NCBI GenBank assembly: GCA_021613335.1
Contig: JAJTWR010000465.1
Location: 382,501-446,500, forward strand
Length of the DNA: 64,000 nucleotides
Source: Whitmania pigra
Lineage: Eukaryota; Annelida; Clitellata; Hirudinida; Haemopidae
Reading direction: 5' to 3'
Positions 27,872 through 40,200 of this stretch are shown piece by piece. Position 1 is the stretch's first letter, and each line of letters starts with the position of its first letter. The position numbers and the translations under genes are program-made. The notes beneath the pieces were generated by a model. That model saw nothing but the letters and a program-made list of their open reading frames with translations. It had not been told where the DNA came from and ran no database searches.

Positions 27872-28917
27872 ATGATTTTTGTTAAATTAATTCTGTATTT
27901 AGCAGGTTACACTTCTTATGACATTTACAGTTTATCTATTTATATTTTAAATTTATACTTATATTCAATTACATTTTGAAGTACGATATTTGTCTAAAGC
28001 GCAGTGTCGGTGCAGCATTTGTTTTGAGCTATAATAATAAAATTATATAAAAACTACAAAAAACAATTATTTTGCAATTATATAAAACTTTTTTTAGGTT
28101 TTCAAGCCATATCTAGCGCAAACATAACTAATAAAGCTCTTTATCGACCAACATATCAGAGTAGCTCATACCCCGGAATTCCTAAATGTGGATTGATGAC
28201 TGCTTCCAATGCTGTTGATGGTTACACAAATCCAGATATTAGTAAATGTCATTGTTTCCATGCAAATGACGGTTATAATGATCCGAATTGGATGGCAGTG
28301 GATCTTGGACAGCGATATAAAATGTATTACGTAAATGTTTATGGTCGAATGTACGCGGAAACGAGGATGGACAATTTTTTCTGTGGACTGATGAACAATT
28401 TTGTAAGTGGTTCTGTTCAAAGATATACTTATCCACTTTGCGGGCAATATCAAGGAGCATTTCCACGATCGAGAAAAGCAGTCATGAAATGCAACTATAA
28501 CTTACCACCAGGCAGATTTCTTATCCTTCAAATGGATCCAAGCTCTGCAGATGGTGTAGCAATGGCTGTATGCGAAGTAGAAGCTTATGATTTACCTGAA
28601 CGAAGTTTTATCAGTAATATCTTAAACATTGTTAAAAGCACATACAGTTTTTTAAAAAAATTGTTCGTTTGGTAGGACTGATTTGGAAATGTGAAAAAGG
28701 AAAAAGACTCACGAATTACGTTAGCATCATCTTGTACATAAAAAGAGGAATTAAATCTTGCATATTAAGTTGCATTGGGTCAAGCAAAAGTTGTGATTCC
28801 CTCAATTACAATCCTATATTTGGAATTTGTGAGCTAAATACTCATACCAATGGGTTCCAAAGAAGTCAACTTCTTATCCAGAATAGCTGGTATTTCTGGT
28901 CTGGAACCAACGAATGA
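27872..28917 (+). pseudogene. Secreted fucolectin (FTP)-like plus PAN-like protein gene with a frameshift
   Basis: Exon 1 (27872-27905) encodes a signal peptide start, MIFVKLILYLAG. After an intron with GT donor at 27906, exon 2 starts at 28098 in phase and completes it (FQAISSANITNKALYRP). Residues of exon 2 to about 28600 match the F5/8-type fold of fucolectin/tachylectin-4 (FTP) domains: NAVDGYTNPD, a Cys/His-containing CHCFHANDG, NWMAVDLGQRYKM, CG....C pairs, GRFLILQM, and the closing AVCEVEAYD. This family binds fucose-type sugars with Ca2+. The frame stops at 28673. A second frame, open from 28636 to 28917, gives a Cys-rich stretch (SCILSCIGSSKSCDSLNYNP, then FGICELN) like a PAN/apple domain. 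Both frames overlap at 28636-28672 around an A7 run (28654-28660), so one indel separates them: a young pseudogene or a sequence error. AATAAA at 29135. Confidence 0.72.
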
Positions 28918-29892
28918 AATTAATCAGAATCATTACGTAAGATGATCACACTAAATGTTCTAATTTCTACGTGCGTTTAAGTGGATGTTTGTGCTTTACT
29001 TTTACTCACATTTTAGCCCTTTGAAATGATTTTGCTTGATCGCTTTTGATTGAAATATCGAGTTGTCTGTAGTTTTTAAAAGAATTATTAAAAGCACATA
29101 AATTAGCTTACTCATTAATTCTGATTATTTTTTTAATAAAAATTAAATATTAAACATTCTAAATGAAAACATTCATCTCTAACAAGTGTTAATTCATCGA
29201 ATTTGTTTAGTTTAATAGTAAATTTATTTTAAATTTTTTGAATGACAATAGTAAAATTGCTTTGCATTTTATGAATAACAATATATTGACAATATATTCA
29301 TTGACTTCTATATGTTAGAAACATAACATTTAAAACCTTTATAAGAACCTTATTTAGGACTTGTATTTACAAATTTTAAAAGGTATAAATAAGAAAACGC
29401 AGGTTTGAAAGAGAAATCACCTTCAACATCAATTATAGTCCTGTATTTCGACTTGATGACCAAAACTCAAAAACCTTAAAAGCAACATATGTCGGAAAGG
29501 GAAGTAGACGTAATATAATACTATCAAACTATATAAGATATGATTTCAAACATTTGACCCAAAAGGTTAAGCGACACAGAGAAATTATTTTTCGAACTGC
29601 CCTTGTGCTTTCTTTGGAATCTCTTCAATTTTACATGCGAATGAACTTTTAACAAGTGCAAAGTTTAAATTTATTTTTATTTATTTATTTATAAATTTGT
29701 CTTTTAACTTAAAAAATTTAATGGTCGCCTTAAAATATTTTAACAATTGCACTTTTTGCCATTGATGTACTCGAACAGAACCTAATTGATCTTGCAGGCC
29801 TTAATTGACAAGCAAATTGAGCGCATCAACAATAAACAAGGAAAAGTCATGAACATTAAAATTTTTTTAAATACATACTAAGTTAATCAACC
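28918..29892. other. Intergenic stretch upstream of TEP-C
   Basis: Very AT-rich sequence without a recognisable gene. A candidate polyadenylation signal for the lectin-like gene lies at 29135-29140. Confidence 0.45.
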
Positions 29893-31234
29893 CCAATTAT
29901 TAATAATAAAAATAAGTTTGGCTTTAATTATATTATATTATATATTATATTATATTATATTATATTATATTATATTATATTATATTATATTATATTATTA
30001 TATTATATTATATTATATTATTATCTTTTTTTATTAATTTGCAAAGGAAAGGGGAGGAAAACCAGAGATAAAGCCAGACAATAAATCATGAGCAATGCAT
30101 TCTATTAACTAAGAGCCAGCGTTCAAGAATATGGAAGTAAAGTTTTCTTTTTTTAGAATTAACTAAAGATAACTAAAGTGTTTTGTAAGAAATTAAAATA
30201 AAACTTGATACATACACATATGTTTTCTCAACTTCTGAGAATTGCATATGTATATATAGTCGTGGCCTGCAATTTATTATTATGTTCTTCTCAACTGTAA
30301 ATGAGCTAATACGCTCATTTTAGTTTGGACAAATAGAATCGCCGTTTCATTGACCCCGATTGATGGATCTTAAAATAATAATTTTACTGGCGTTCTATAT
30401 TCCTCAATCGACAGCAATGTTAGTATTTCGTAAATTATCAAAAATCATTGTGTATCATTGACAATTGCAACCATTAATTTGCTGTTAAAAATTTGTAATA
30501 ATGACTGCTTATTTTAATTTTTTTTATAATTGTTTAACTCACAATGCATTTTGTGGTATTTCAGCAATTACACTGTAACAGCGTCTGAAAAGTTATGCAA
30601 CCCAAATTATTAATAATAAAAATAAGTTTGGCTTTAATTATATTATATGACATTATTCCGTTTTTTATTATTTTTGCAAAAGAAAGGGGAGGAAAACCAG
30701 TAAAATGATAAAGCCATGCAATAAATCATGCGTTATGCATTCTATTAACTAAGAGTTCACGAATACGAATACGAAGGTTAAGCATTTTGAAGAATTAACT
30801 AAAAATAACCCTGTTTTGCAAGATAATTTAAAAAAACAACTTATATACATATGTTTTCTCTGCCCTGCAACTTATTGCGTTCTTCTCAACTGTAAATGAG
30901 AGTTTTAATTTGGACAAATAGAATCGCAGTTTCATTAACCACGATTGATGGATCTTAAAATAATAATTTTGCTGGCGTTCTGCATTCCTCAATCGACAGC
31001 AATGCTAGTATTTTGTAAATTATAAAACATCAATATTGCGTTTGAATTGAGCAAATTGCGTAAGAATAATCATTGACAATTGCAACCATAATTTGCTGTT
31101 CAAAATTTGTCATAATAACTGCTTATTTTACTTTTTTATAACTTTAGTTTTTTACTTTTTTTTTATAACTTATTTAACTCATAATGCATCTTGTGGTATT
31201 GCAGCAATTACACTGTAACAGCGTCTGAAAAGTT
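29893..31234 (+). repeat. Tandem duplication of the TEP-C 5' end (two units of about 0.65-0.7 kb)
   Basis: Unit 1 is 29893-30602 and unit 2 starts at 30603, both opening with ATTATTAATAATAAAAATAA. Each contains the upstream flank, exon 1 with its signal peptide, intron 1 and the start of exon 2. In unit 1 exon 2 breaks off after about 30 bases (30565-30594). Unit 1 exon 1 (30363-30418) keeps a GT donor; unit 2 exon 1 (30948-31003) has GC instead. Confidence 0.88.
29928..30023. repeat. (TATAT/ATATT)n pentanucleotide repeat
   Basis: About 19 units of a TATTA-type pentamer with one or two slips, in unit 1 of the duplicated TEP-C upstream flank. Unit 2 has only one or two units at the same place, so it expanded after the duplication or contracted in unit 2. 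Confidence 0.9.
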
Positions 31235-34200
31235 TCGACCAGACACCGATTACAAATTCATCGTGACGATTTATGGAGAAAGCAGCATCAGTTATCAGTT
31301 GAAGGCCAGGATCAAAAATATTCAATCAGAAGATTCAATAGCTGAGGCAGAATTTCAAGTAGAACCTCCAGGTCTAACATTTAATTCGTTAACAGAAAGA
31401 ATTAGTAAATAGATAACTTTAGTAGAGAGGTGATTAACTCATTCTCAAAAATGTATTTTTGAATTTTTGAGAATATAATTTTAACTAAGAAAATTGTATG
31501 CTTGAACTCCCTGGCTAATTCTGGATTCTAAAGTTTATATAAATTAATTATTTACTAAAATATCATATCCAATACTACTTTTAATGCAGGAAACAGCGAC
31601 ATATTCCAGCTGAGGGTAACAATTTTCAATTTAAAAAAATTTATTAGGAACCCATTTTATAATGAAAATGTTTTTTTATTTATTAAAAGATTCCAAGATT
31701 TGTGCATTCTGGAATGTTCGAGTTTAAAATTCAAGCTAGTGGGAATATCACTTTCGAGAGATCACATTCGGTTACTCTACAGAGAAAGTCTCATTCCTTC
31801 TTTATTCAAACTGACAAATATTTATATAAAACTGGCCAAACAGGTTAGTGAATATTTTATTAAATATTTTTTTAGTTCAAAGTTATTTATCTGAATCAAT
31901 TTAATTTGATTTAAAAGTGTTATTCAGAGTTCTTGGAGTTCAGTCGGATTTGAAGCCTTATACAGATAACATCAGCATCATCATTTCTGTTCCTAATTTT
32001 TATTTAAATAAATTACCCGTTCATTAACCAGTTCTTGCTTTTTATTTATTGTTATTTTCAGGACCAATCTGGCAATAAAATTTATGAGTTGCTTAACAAG
32101 AACAATGAATCTGGTAAGCGTTTCTTGGTCTTCTTTTATTAATAAGGAATAAATATATGTTGTTGTAGGTGTCATATGTGGGAGTTTGAAACTTTCCCAC
32201 ATCACTCCTTTGGGTCGATGGAACATTGAAGCCAAATCAGAGGTACAATTTATTTAGATAGTGTTACTGCCTATTAAAAACATTTATCCAAATATGAAAT
32301 TGTCCTTATTTGTTTTAATGCTATACAGACATTAGAAAAAAAAGCTTACTTTGAAGTTGCAGAATACGGTAATGTTCTTAGTTTTGTCAATTTAATTTAT
32401 TTAATTTAATTTGTTTTGTCAATTTATTAGTGGCAAAATAATAATGGCAATTATTTAGGGAGTTATTGTTCGGTTTTTGAATGCCACAATTCTAACTAAA
32501 ACCAGTTCTGCCAAAGTTCGAGGTCAAAGTTTTGTCGCCAGGATATATTTTTGTCAATCCAAACCCTTCTTCATCACAGCAACCAGTTCTCGTAACTATC
32601 ACTGCAACGTAAGACATTTTAAACAATATTTGATTATATTGGATGAATTAAACATGGTTAGGCGTTATAGACTAGGTAGTTTGAATATTTGAATATTTAT
32701 GCTTACCGAAGCGCTTCAATGTTTATTTTGAAAATATTTGTAATAGTAGCTTTTTGTAAATTTAACTTTAATGACAGGTACACTTTTGGAAAACGCGTAA
32801 ATGGTTATGCCTCAATGTCGATGAAACTACAAGATATGTGGTCGGATTTAATGCACGTCACCAAAAACGTTGAGGTTATTCACATGCAAGTTTATTACAT
32901 ATTCTACTGCCTAGGTTATTCTAATTAAGTTGATTGAGTATTTCTTGCATGACTTTGAGGATGACCTGCAAGTAATATTAGCAGAAGCAATTCAAATAAT
33001 TTTTATCCAATGCTAAATAGGTTAATGACATTTCTAAAGGTAAAATGTAACAACGTCGTTACAGAATTGTTTTACATTAATAAGAAATTCAAAATTTATT
33101 GCAATATTAAATGCTTAGACTTTTGCGATCACCACAGTCACTGGCATTATTAGTTTCTGCTAGAATGTTAATCCCAGAAAGAAAGTTTGTAAGTTTGTAA
33201 GAACTCTCGCAATGGTGTTTCTCGAGAGTTCGCGTTGGAACTGTAGTTTTTGAGGGCATTTTTGTAACGCCATTTGACCATTGACAAGCGACAGCTTACA
33301 ATGAATTTGCTTGAGGTTGCCACAAAATTCTTAATTAAAATTAACAGCTATTCCTATACTTTCAAATTGCATTGATGGTATTAGTTTTAAATCGATCGTA
33401 TCACAAAGACCAATCTATCAAAGTGACGACATTCTTATATTGCAATTCCAAAAAAAGTCAGTATCACAGCTGACAATAACAATGACTTGCCTTAAGCCTA
33501 AATATCTTGTGGAACCTATCAGCTCCTTCACTTTGCTCTGGAGGTCAACTAATTCTAATATCGAGCCACAGCTGAGAGGGGTAAGTAAATCGTACGAATG
33601 AGTCCACAGCAGCAGAGAATAGCTTCAATTGAAGCACCCGAAACCAGAATACCATAGCCATGAAAAGGGTTGTTATTAAATTTAATGAAATTCTTTCGGA
33701 AAAAATATTAAGCGCAATTGTAAATTAATATTTCATTGACATTAATAAATAAATAAATTCTCATTGTGATATGACTAATTTCCATTTTTAAATTTTAACA
33801 AAATTGATTACATTCATCGTTATTGATGTGTTAACCTTGAATCATTGCAGTTACTTGATGGAAAGGCAGACATTATATTTCCTACGGAAGAATTTAGTCA
33901 AATACGAGTTGGACATCAAAGTCACATCCTCTTTGTTCAAGCAAATGTCACAGAAGCAGTGACTGGAATCATTTTGCAAGGAAATAATACAATTCCAATA
34001 AAGCCTTTTCGATATGAGATGAAATTTTTGGATGTTTCTTCAAACTACTTTAAACCTGGATTTCCATATGCAGCTCATGTATAAATTTCTAAAGTATTTG
34101 ACATTCATCATGATGAAAACAATTTTTTTAGAGAATTATTTTCTCTAATGTCGTGTTAATAAGTTATAATAGTTAATAGAAATTTGTTGATTTGAAACAT

Positions 34201-37200
34201 TTAAAAAACTTTTAACTTTTTTACAGATCAAATTATCTCAACCAGATGGTTCGGAACCTAAGTTTTCAGATATACGATATCCCAATGGAACATTCAAATC
34301 TCTTGACGTCCGTCTCACTTATCAAAATAATTATTATTATCATGGAGCACCATTAAGAGAGCCACTGCCTGATTCGTCAAGTTTTACTGTGCCACTGACT
34401 GCAAACGGATATGTCTTATGTCAAGTACCAATTGAACTGGCTGACAAAGTTACCATAAAAGTATGTGAATAAGAATGACTTCGATAGAACACGTGTCTTA
34501 CATGTCTCACAGCTCCATTTTATTAATTTTAAAAGTTATTAATTAAACAATTAACAGGCGACCTTTTACGAAGATGAAAGTCAGCGACCAGTTGAGGCCT
34601 CTAAGCAACTCAAGTTATTTGAGACTAGGGACGGAAAGCACATTCAACTGTCTCTCTTAAATGGTGACACTGTATTAAAGGTATTTATTATGAATGTGAT
34701 GTTGTGTATGAGAATATGTTTTACTTATTTTATTTTCAGCCAAGGTCCTCTCTGCATTTCAATATCAGGACAAGTGAGAACATTAATTCGTATCAACATC
34801 AGGTATGTAATGAGCACCAATAAAATCCTTCTAGTTTGTAATTTTTTGTCAATTTAATAATTATTTTAGATAATTGGAAAGGGGAAAATACATCATTCAG
34901 ACCTTCATTATTTGGAAATTCCATCGAATAACAACACATTCTCAATCTTCGTTTCTGAACACATGGCTTTAAATCTTGCACCTCAAGCAACCATCATTGT
35001 ATTTTATATTACTAGTACTGGTGAGCTTGTGGCCGACAGTCTTTCGCTTCCAGTCACCGACTACATGGCCAACAAGGTTTTATGCTTTGGATTTTAGGAT
35101 TATATTTTTAATGGTGTTCAGTTGTTATATTACTTGTATTAATATTTACATTAGTAAAGTAATAAAGATGCAAATGTTATTTAATATTTAAATAAACTGA
35201 TAACCATAATAAAATTAGCAATAATAATTAAACATTAAATTAACGTTTTTGTAGGTGTCGCTGTCCATAAATCCAGAATCAACATCACCAGGTGAGGAGG
35301 TTTTGGTGCGAGTCAATGCATCTCAGGATTCCTTTGTTTCACTGTCTGCAATTGATCAGAGTGTGCTTCTGCTTAGTGCTGGAAATGAAATCAACCGCGA
35401 AATGGTAGTATTTTTAACAACTTTATATCATCCTTACATAATGCGTTTACAACATTTATTAGCTTTATGAAGATCTGAATAAATACACAAATGACAAAGC
35501 TTTGAGAAATGATGACTTTATATTTTGGAGATTTTGTTGGCCAATTTGGATTGCCGGAAGTAGTACAGATCGCTTGCTAAAAGTTAGTCTTCTTCATATC
35601 CTTGGTTTATTATAACCGTTGATGACATCTATTAATTATTATTAATTAGTGAAAACACCACTAAAATTGACATTAGTAAATTTTTTCACTTGTTAATTAT
35701 TTTGGTTTAGTTTATTACTTATTTTAGTATTCAGGACTCTTTGTTTTGACAAATTTTCACATCAATACCGTAAGTCCTAGGGATCCTTCCATCTATTACT
35801 CATATGCCCGTTACAGCAAGTATTTTGTTGATATATAGTTGAACGTCCATTATTTGGCATTAATTTAGTTTATACATTTTAATCTGAATTAATAAATAAA
35901 CTTAAAAGATATTTTAAAATTAACATCTTAAAATGCTAGTTAGACGTTTTACAATCTCTGGTATTTTGGGTCACTTATTGTTCACTTCCTGTTGCTTCAA
36001 CCTGTTCCTTGGGAAATCCAAATTCTTTTTGCTATTCAACGAAATTTAATAAAATAAATAGGATATATAAATCAGTTTGTTTTGGTTATTCATTATTTTT
36101 TATAAACTGATTTTAAAGATTCAATACAATTACATCATGATTGACATTTTTTTATGGTTGCAGATTTAACGTTAACGGGCGATTAAATGCGCTGAAAAAT
36201 AATTGACTCGTTAAATTTATTATTAGGCTGGCAGGTTAATTTAATGGTTGCAATAGTCGTAATATGTAGTGTTCGCAGCCTAAACCCCGTTTCAGTCTGG
36301 AACTCTGCCTCATAATGCCCTCAGGTAGAGACACCATATAAACGGCAGAGTAATTACAAAGTGCCTTCACCCCAATGCGTGCACACAATGTTATCGTTGT
36401 TATTGCTATTAGTTAATATAGTTATTATTATCATGTCATTGAATCCATAGAAACTTAATCATCTGCATAAAAATCTAATTGATAACAATCTCACTGTTAT
36501 ATCTAAGTATATATTTTAAAACTTTTAACCATTATGCCTTAAGATCCTGGCAGGGCAGAAATGTTTGCTAGAGTGCGTGGATTGCCAGGGTCACCCTCTC
36601 CGATGATTTCTTTCCATTCTCTTGATCACCCTCCGTCAAATTCCGTATTAAAACCAATGATTAAATTTCCTGAAACATGGATTTGGAGTGATGTGCAAGT
36701 TAGGTAATCAAAATTAAAATGCGGATTATGGTAAACCAGTTAAACTAAATCTAATTATAATAATTAATTTATATATATACTTATAAATTATTTATATATA
36801 TATAATATAATAATATATATATTTATATTTATATATATTTATTATATAAAATAAATAATTAATTTATATATAAATATATATAAATATACTTATTATGTAC
36901 AGAACTATTAGTACAATTAAAGTAACGAATTTGCATATGATGAAGTATTTTATCATTTTGATAATAATTATTTAAAAACATTCTAAAAATGTATGTCATT
37001 GTTATTTGAACAAGTTATTCAACACAATTTGAATATTCCACGTAAACAGCATTTTTGTTCAATGAAGGTCTGAAGGATTGCTTGAGTTGAAATACAAAGT
37101 ACCCGACACAATCACATCATGGGTTGCTTCTGCATTCGCTACAAGCAATAGATTTGGTCTTGGGATTACTGAAAGTTCAGCCAAGGTGAGCTTTCTCAAT

Positions 37201-40200
37201 TCATTTTCAGTTTAAAAAATTTATCTAAACAGCTTATTTTATATGTTTGCAGCTAACAGTAATAAAGCCATTCTTCATTTTGTTAAATCTCCCTTATTCT
37301 GTTATAAGAGGAGAAGAATTTGCTTTACAAGTGACTGTCTTCAATTATTTTGGAGCAGATCTACCAGTTGGTATTAACTTATCAGGGTAGAATATTCAGT
37401 TAAAACCAATGTAATTGATCTCATTTTAAATAAATGTTTATCTTATATCAGTAAGCTTTAATAAGCAATGAAATTGTCCATACCTTTGATTATCCGCAAT
37501 TTAAATTAATAACAATTTATTATTTGCACACATAAGATTTACTGACCTACAGTAATTTTGAAGCAATTGTGATAGTCGAGATTTAGACTGTGACTAAATT
37601 CACAATCATTGAATTGCATTGAAAAACAGTAGACTAATTTGGTTTAATACAAAAACCGAGCACATTCATTTTGTTCATAAATTTTCTTTTAATTAAAGCT
37701 GTTGTCTTATTGTATTTACAGTTGCAATTATATATGTTTTATATATTTTGTTAAAGCCCTAAATACAAATTGAATCTTTCAATATTTTTTTCCCAGGTAA
37801 CCGTGACATTGCCACTGACCAATTACTACCATGTTAAAGAATGCTACATGGGGACAGAAAAAAATCTTGACACAGCAGCACACAAAAATATATTCGTGGG
37901 TTATATTATTTTAAATGAATAGTTTCCATTTATAATAACTTATAAATTTATGTACAAATTACACATTAAAAGGTGAAAGACAATGACGCAGTCACAATAT
38001 ATTTCTGGATAGTTCCAACATCTCTTGGTCAGATTCCTATCGAAGTGAGAGCAATTACAACTGTGGCAGGTGATTCGCTCATCAGAAATTTGCTGGTTAA
38101 GGTTTGTAAAATCATGAGGATGTTTCAAGATTGAAATAAATTATTGTAATTTTAATTTTTAATGATCTCCTAGAATTCTAAAACGTCTCCATATTATTTA
38201 ACAGCCTGAAGGAGAACAGCAATCCTGCAGCTCTTCATCCCTGATAAGAATTCCTTCAGAGGATTTATCAGTGATAAACTTTGACGTGTCCCTTCCTCCT
38301 CCTGAAATTCTTGTGCCTGATTCCGTCATTATTGAAGCGACACTTATAGGTATATTCTTATTATTAATGATATAATAGTATATTCTTATATATAATATAT
38401 ATTCTAATGAATTGATATCTATATAATGTAAATTACACAGCTTTTTTTTACAAATTACGACAAATGCAGGGGATGTCTTGGGTACCACAATCAACAATCT
38501 TGACAATTTGCTAAAAATGCCTTACGGATGTGGAGAACAGAATATGGTTACTCTTGCTCCCGATGTTTACATCGTCAAATATCTCACTGCCACAAATCAA
38601 CTTACTGAGGAGATCAAGAATAAGGCTTTGGAATTCATTAATGCAGGTTATTGAATATTGGAAGCATTGATCTCTTAAACTGCGTGAAGCATTAAAAAGC
38701 GTTTTTTTTTTTATAATATAATGAATATTGCATAATTTCTAACACTGTAGGATACCAAAGACAACTAACGTATCAGAGAACAGATGGATCATTTAGTGCA
38801 TTCGGTAACAGCGATGAAGCTGGAAGTGTATGGTTGGTACTTTTCCTTTTTCATTTTATCATCTTTTTTATGGTATTTTGATTTGATCTATTAGTTGGGA
38901 TTATTTGAGTTATCATTTGTTGTTCAAGGTTGAGCGCTTTCATTGCCAAAGTGTTCCGTGATGCCCAAGATTTCATACCTGTTGATGATAGGAAAATGGC
39001 TAACACAATCAGATGGATACTTCGACATCAAAATGACATTGGTTTGTTTATTGAACCATCTAATGGTAAAGTTCTTCACACAGCAATGCAAGTAAATGCA
39101 CTAATAACATTTTTAATCATTCCAAATTTCTTACAATTTTTAATGTATATAAACACTTCTCAGGAATATTCAAAAACTTTTTACGACCTTATTTATACAT
39201 TCGTAATATTATAAATATTGAATGTTTCGAGCAAGACCTTGGGTTTTTGAAAGATTTCGAATTAGAGGTAAAATTCAAACAGGAAGCTACTCCAATTTTT
39301 GTCAAAGCACGATCAGTTCCATTTTCAATTCAGGAAGAACTGATTCAGGCTCATGGTAACGCGGATGCTCTTAGTCGTTTACCAAGTGGGCAAAATTCCA
39401 AGTTTAATGTCGATGAAAATGAAGAGGACAATCATACAGTTTGCACGTCGGGTCTTTCACCCAGCGAATTGTTAAACTGGAGACAACGAGGAAAATTAGA
39501 TGCACTTTTACCTTCGGTATCTCAAATAGCCAAACGTTTACAAAACAGACAGAACGATCTTACGTCCAACAAGAGAACGAACAACACCAAATTCGATGTC
39601 GGGAAACCCTGTTACGTACAACGCATCGGTCCGGGTAAGGATCGCGTTCCTAGATGGATCCCGACAGTTGTAGTTCAAGTCTTGGGGCCTCGCCATGTTT
39701 TGATACAGGCCGTGCCAAAAGGACATACTTGGAAGAGGCACGTTGAGCAGTTGAGGCTCAGACACGGAGTAGATGAAGACGATGACCCAGGCATGGTGCC
39801 GGGTCCCACTACAACTTCAAGAAAGGTTCCACTTCCAACAACAATACGAACAACTGTACAACCGCCGAGAAGACCCAGAGGTCGACCAAGAACTTACACT
39901 GCATAGACGATCAGAAAGATTACGCCTCAAAGCTCTGGGAGACTCTTCGGCTGGCGCTGAAGTGTTGTGACGCCATCTTGGCGTATAAAAGGAAAGCCTC
40001 GGGAGCGAGAGAGTTTTTGTACGAGAGTTTGTACGGAGTTAGTACGAGAGTTGAACGATAGGGATTGCAAGTTGGCGATGTTGCATGGGAACACGTACTT
40101 GGTTGCCATTAGCGATATTTCCTTTCTCGTTTCTGTTTCTGAATATTGGACAGCCACTACAGTTTTCTGTTCAACTTGTTATTCTTAAAAAGACCCAACA

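Noticed and set aside
28166..28466. Minus-strand ORFs opposite the lectin-like gene
   Set aside because: The plus strand carries the recognisable domain and the signal peptide exon; the minus frames show nothing.
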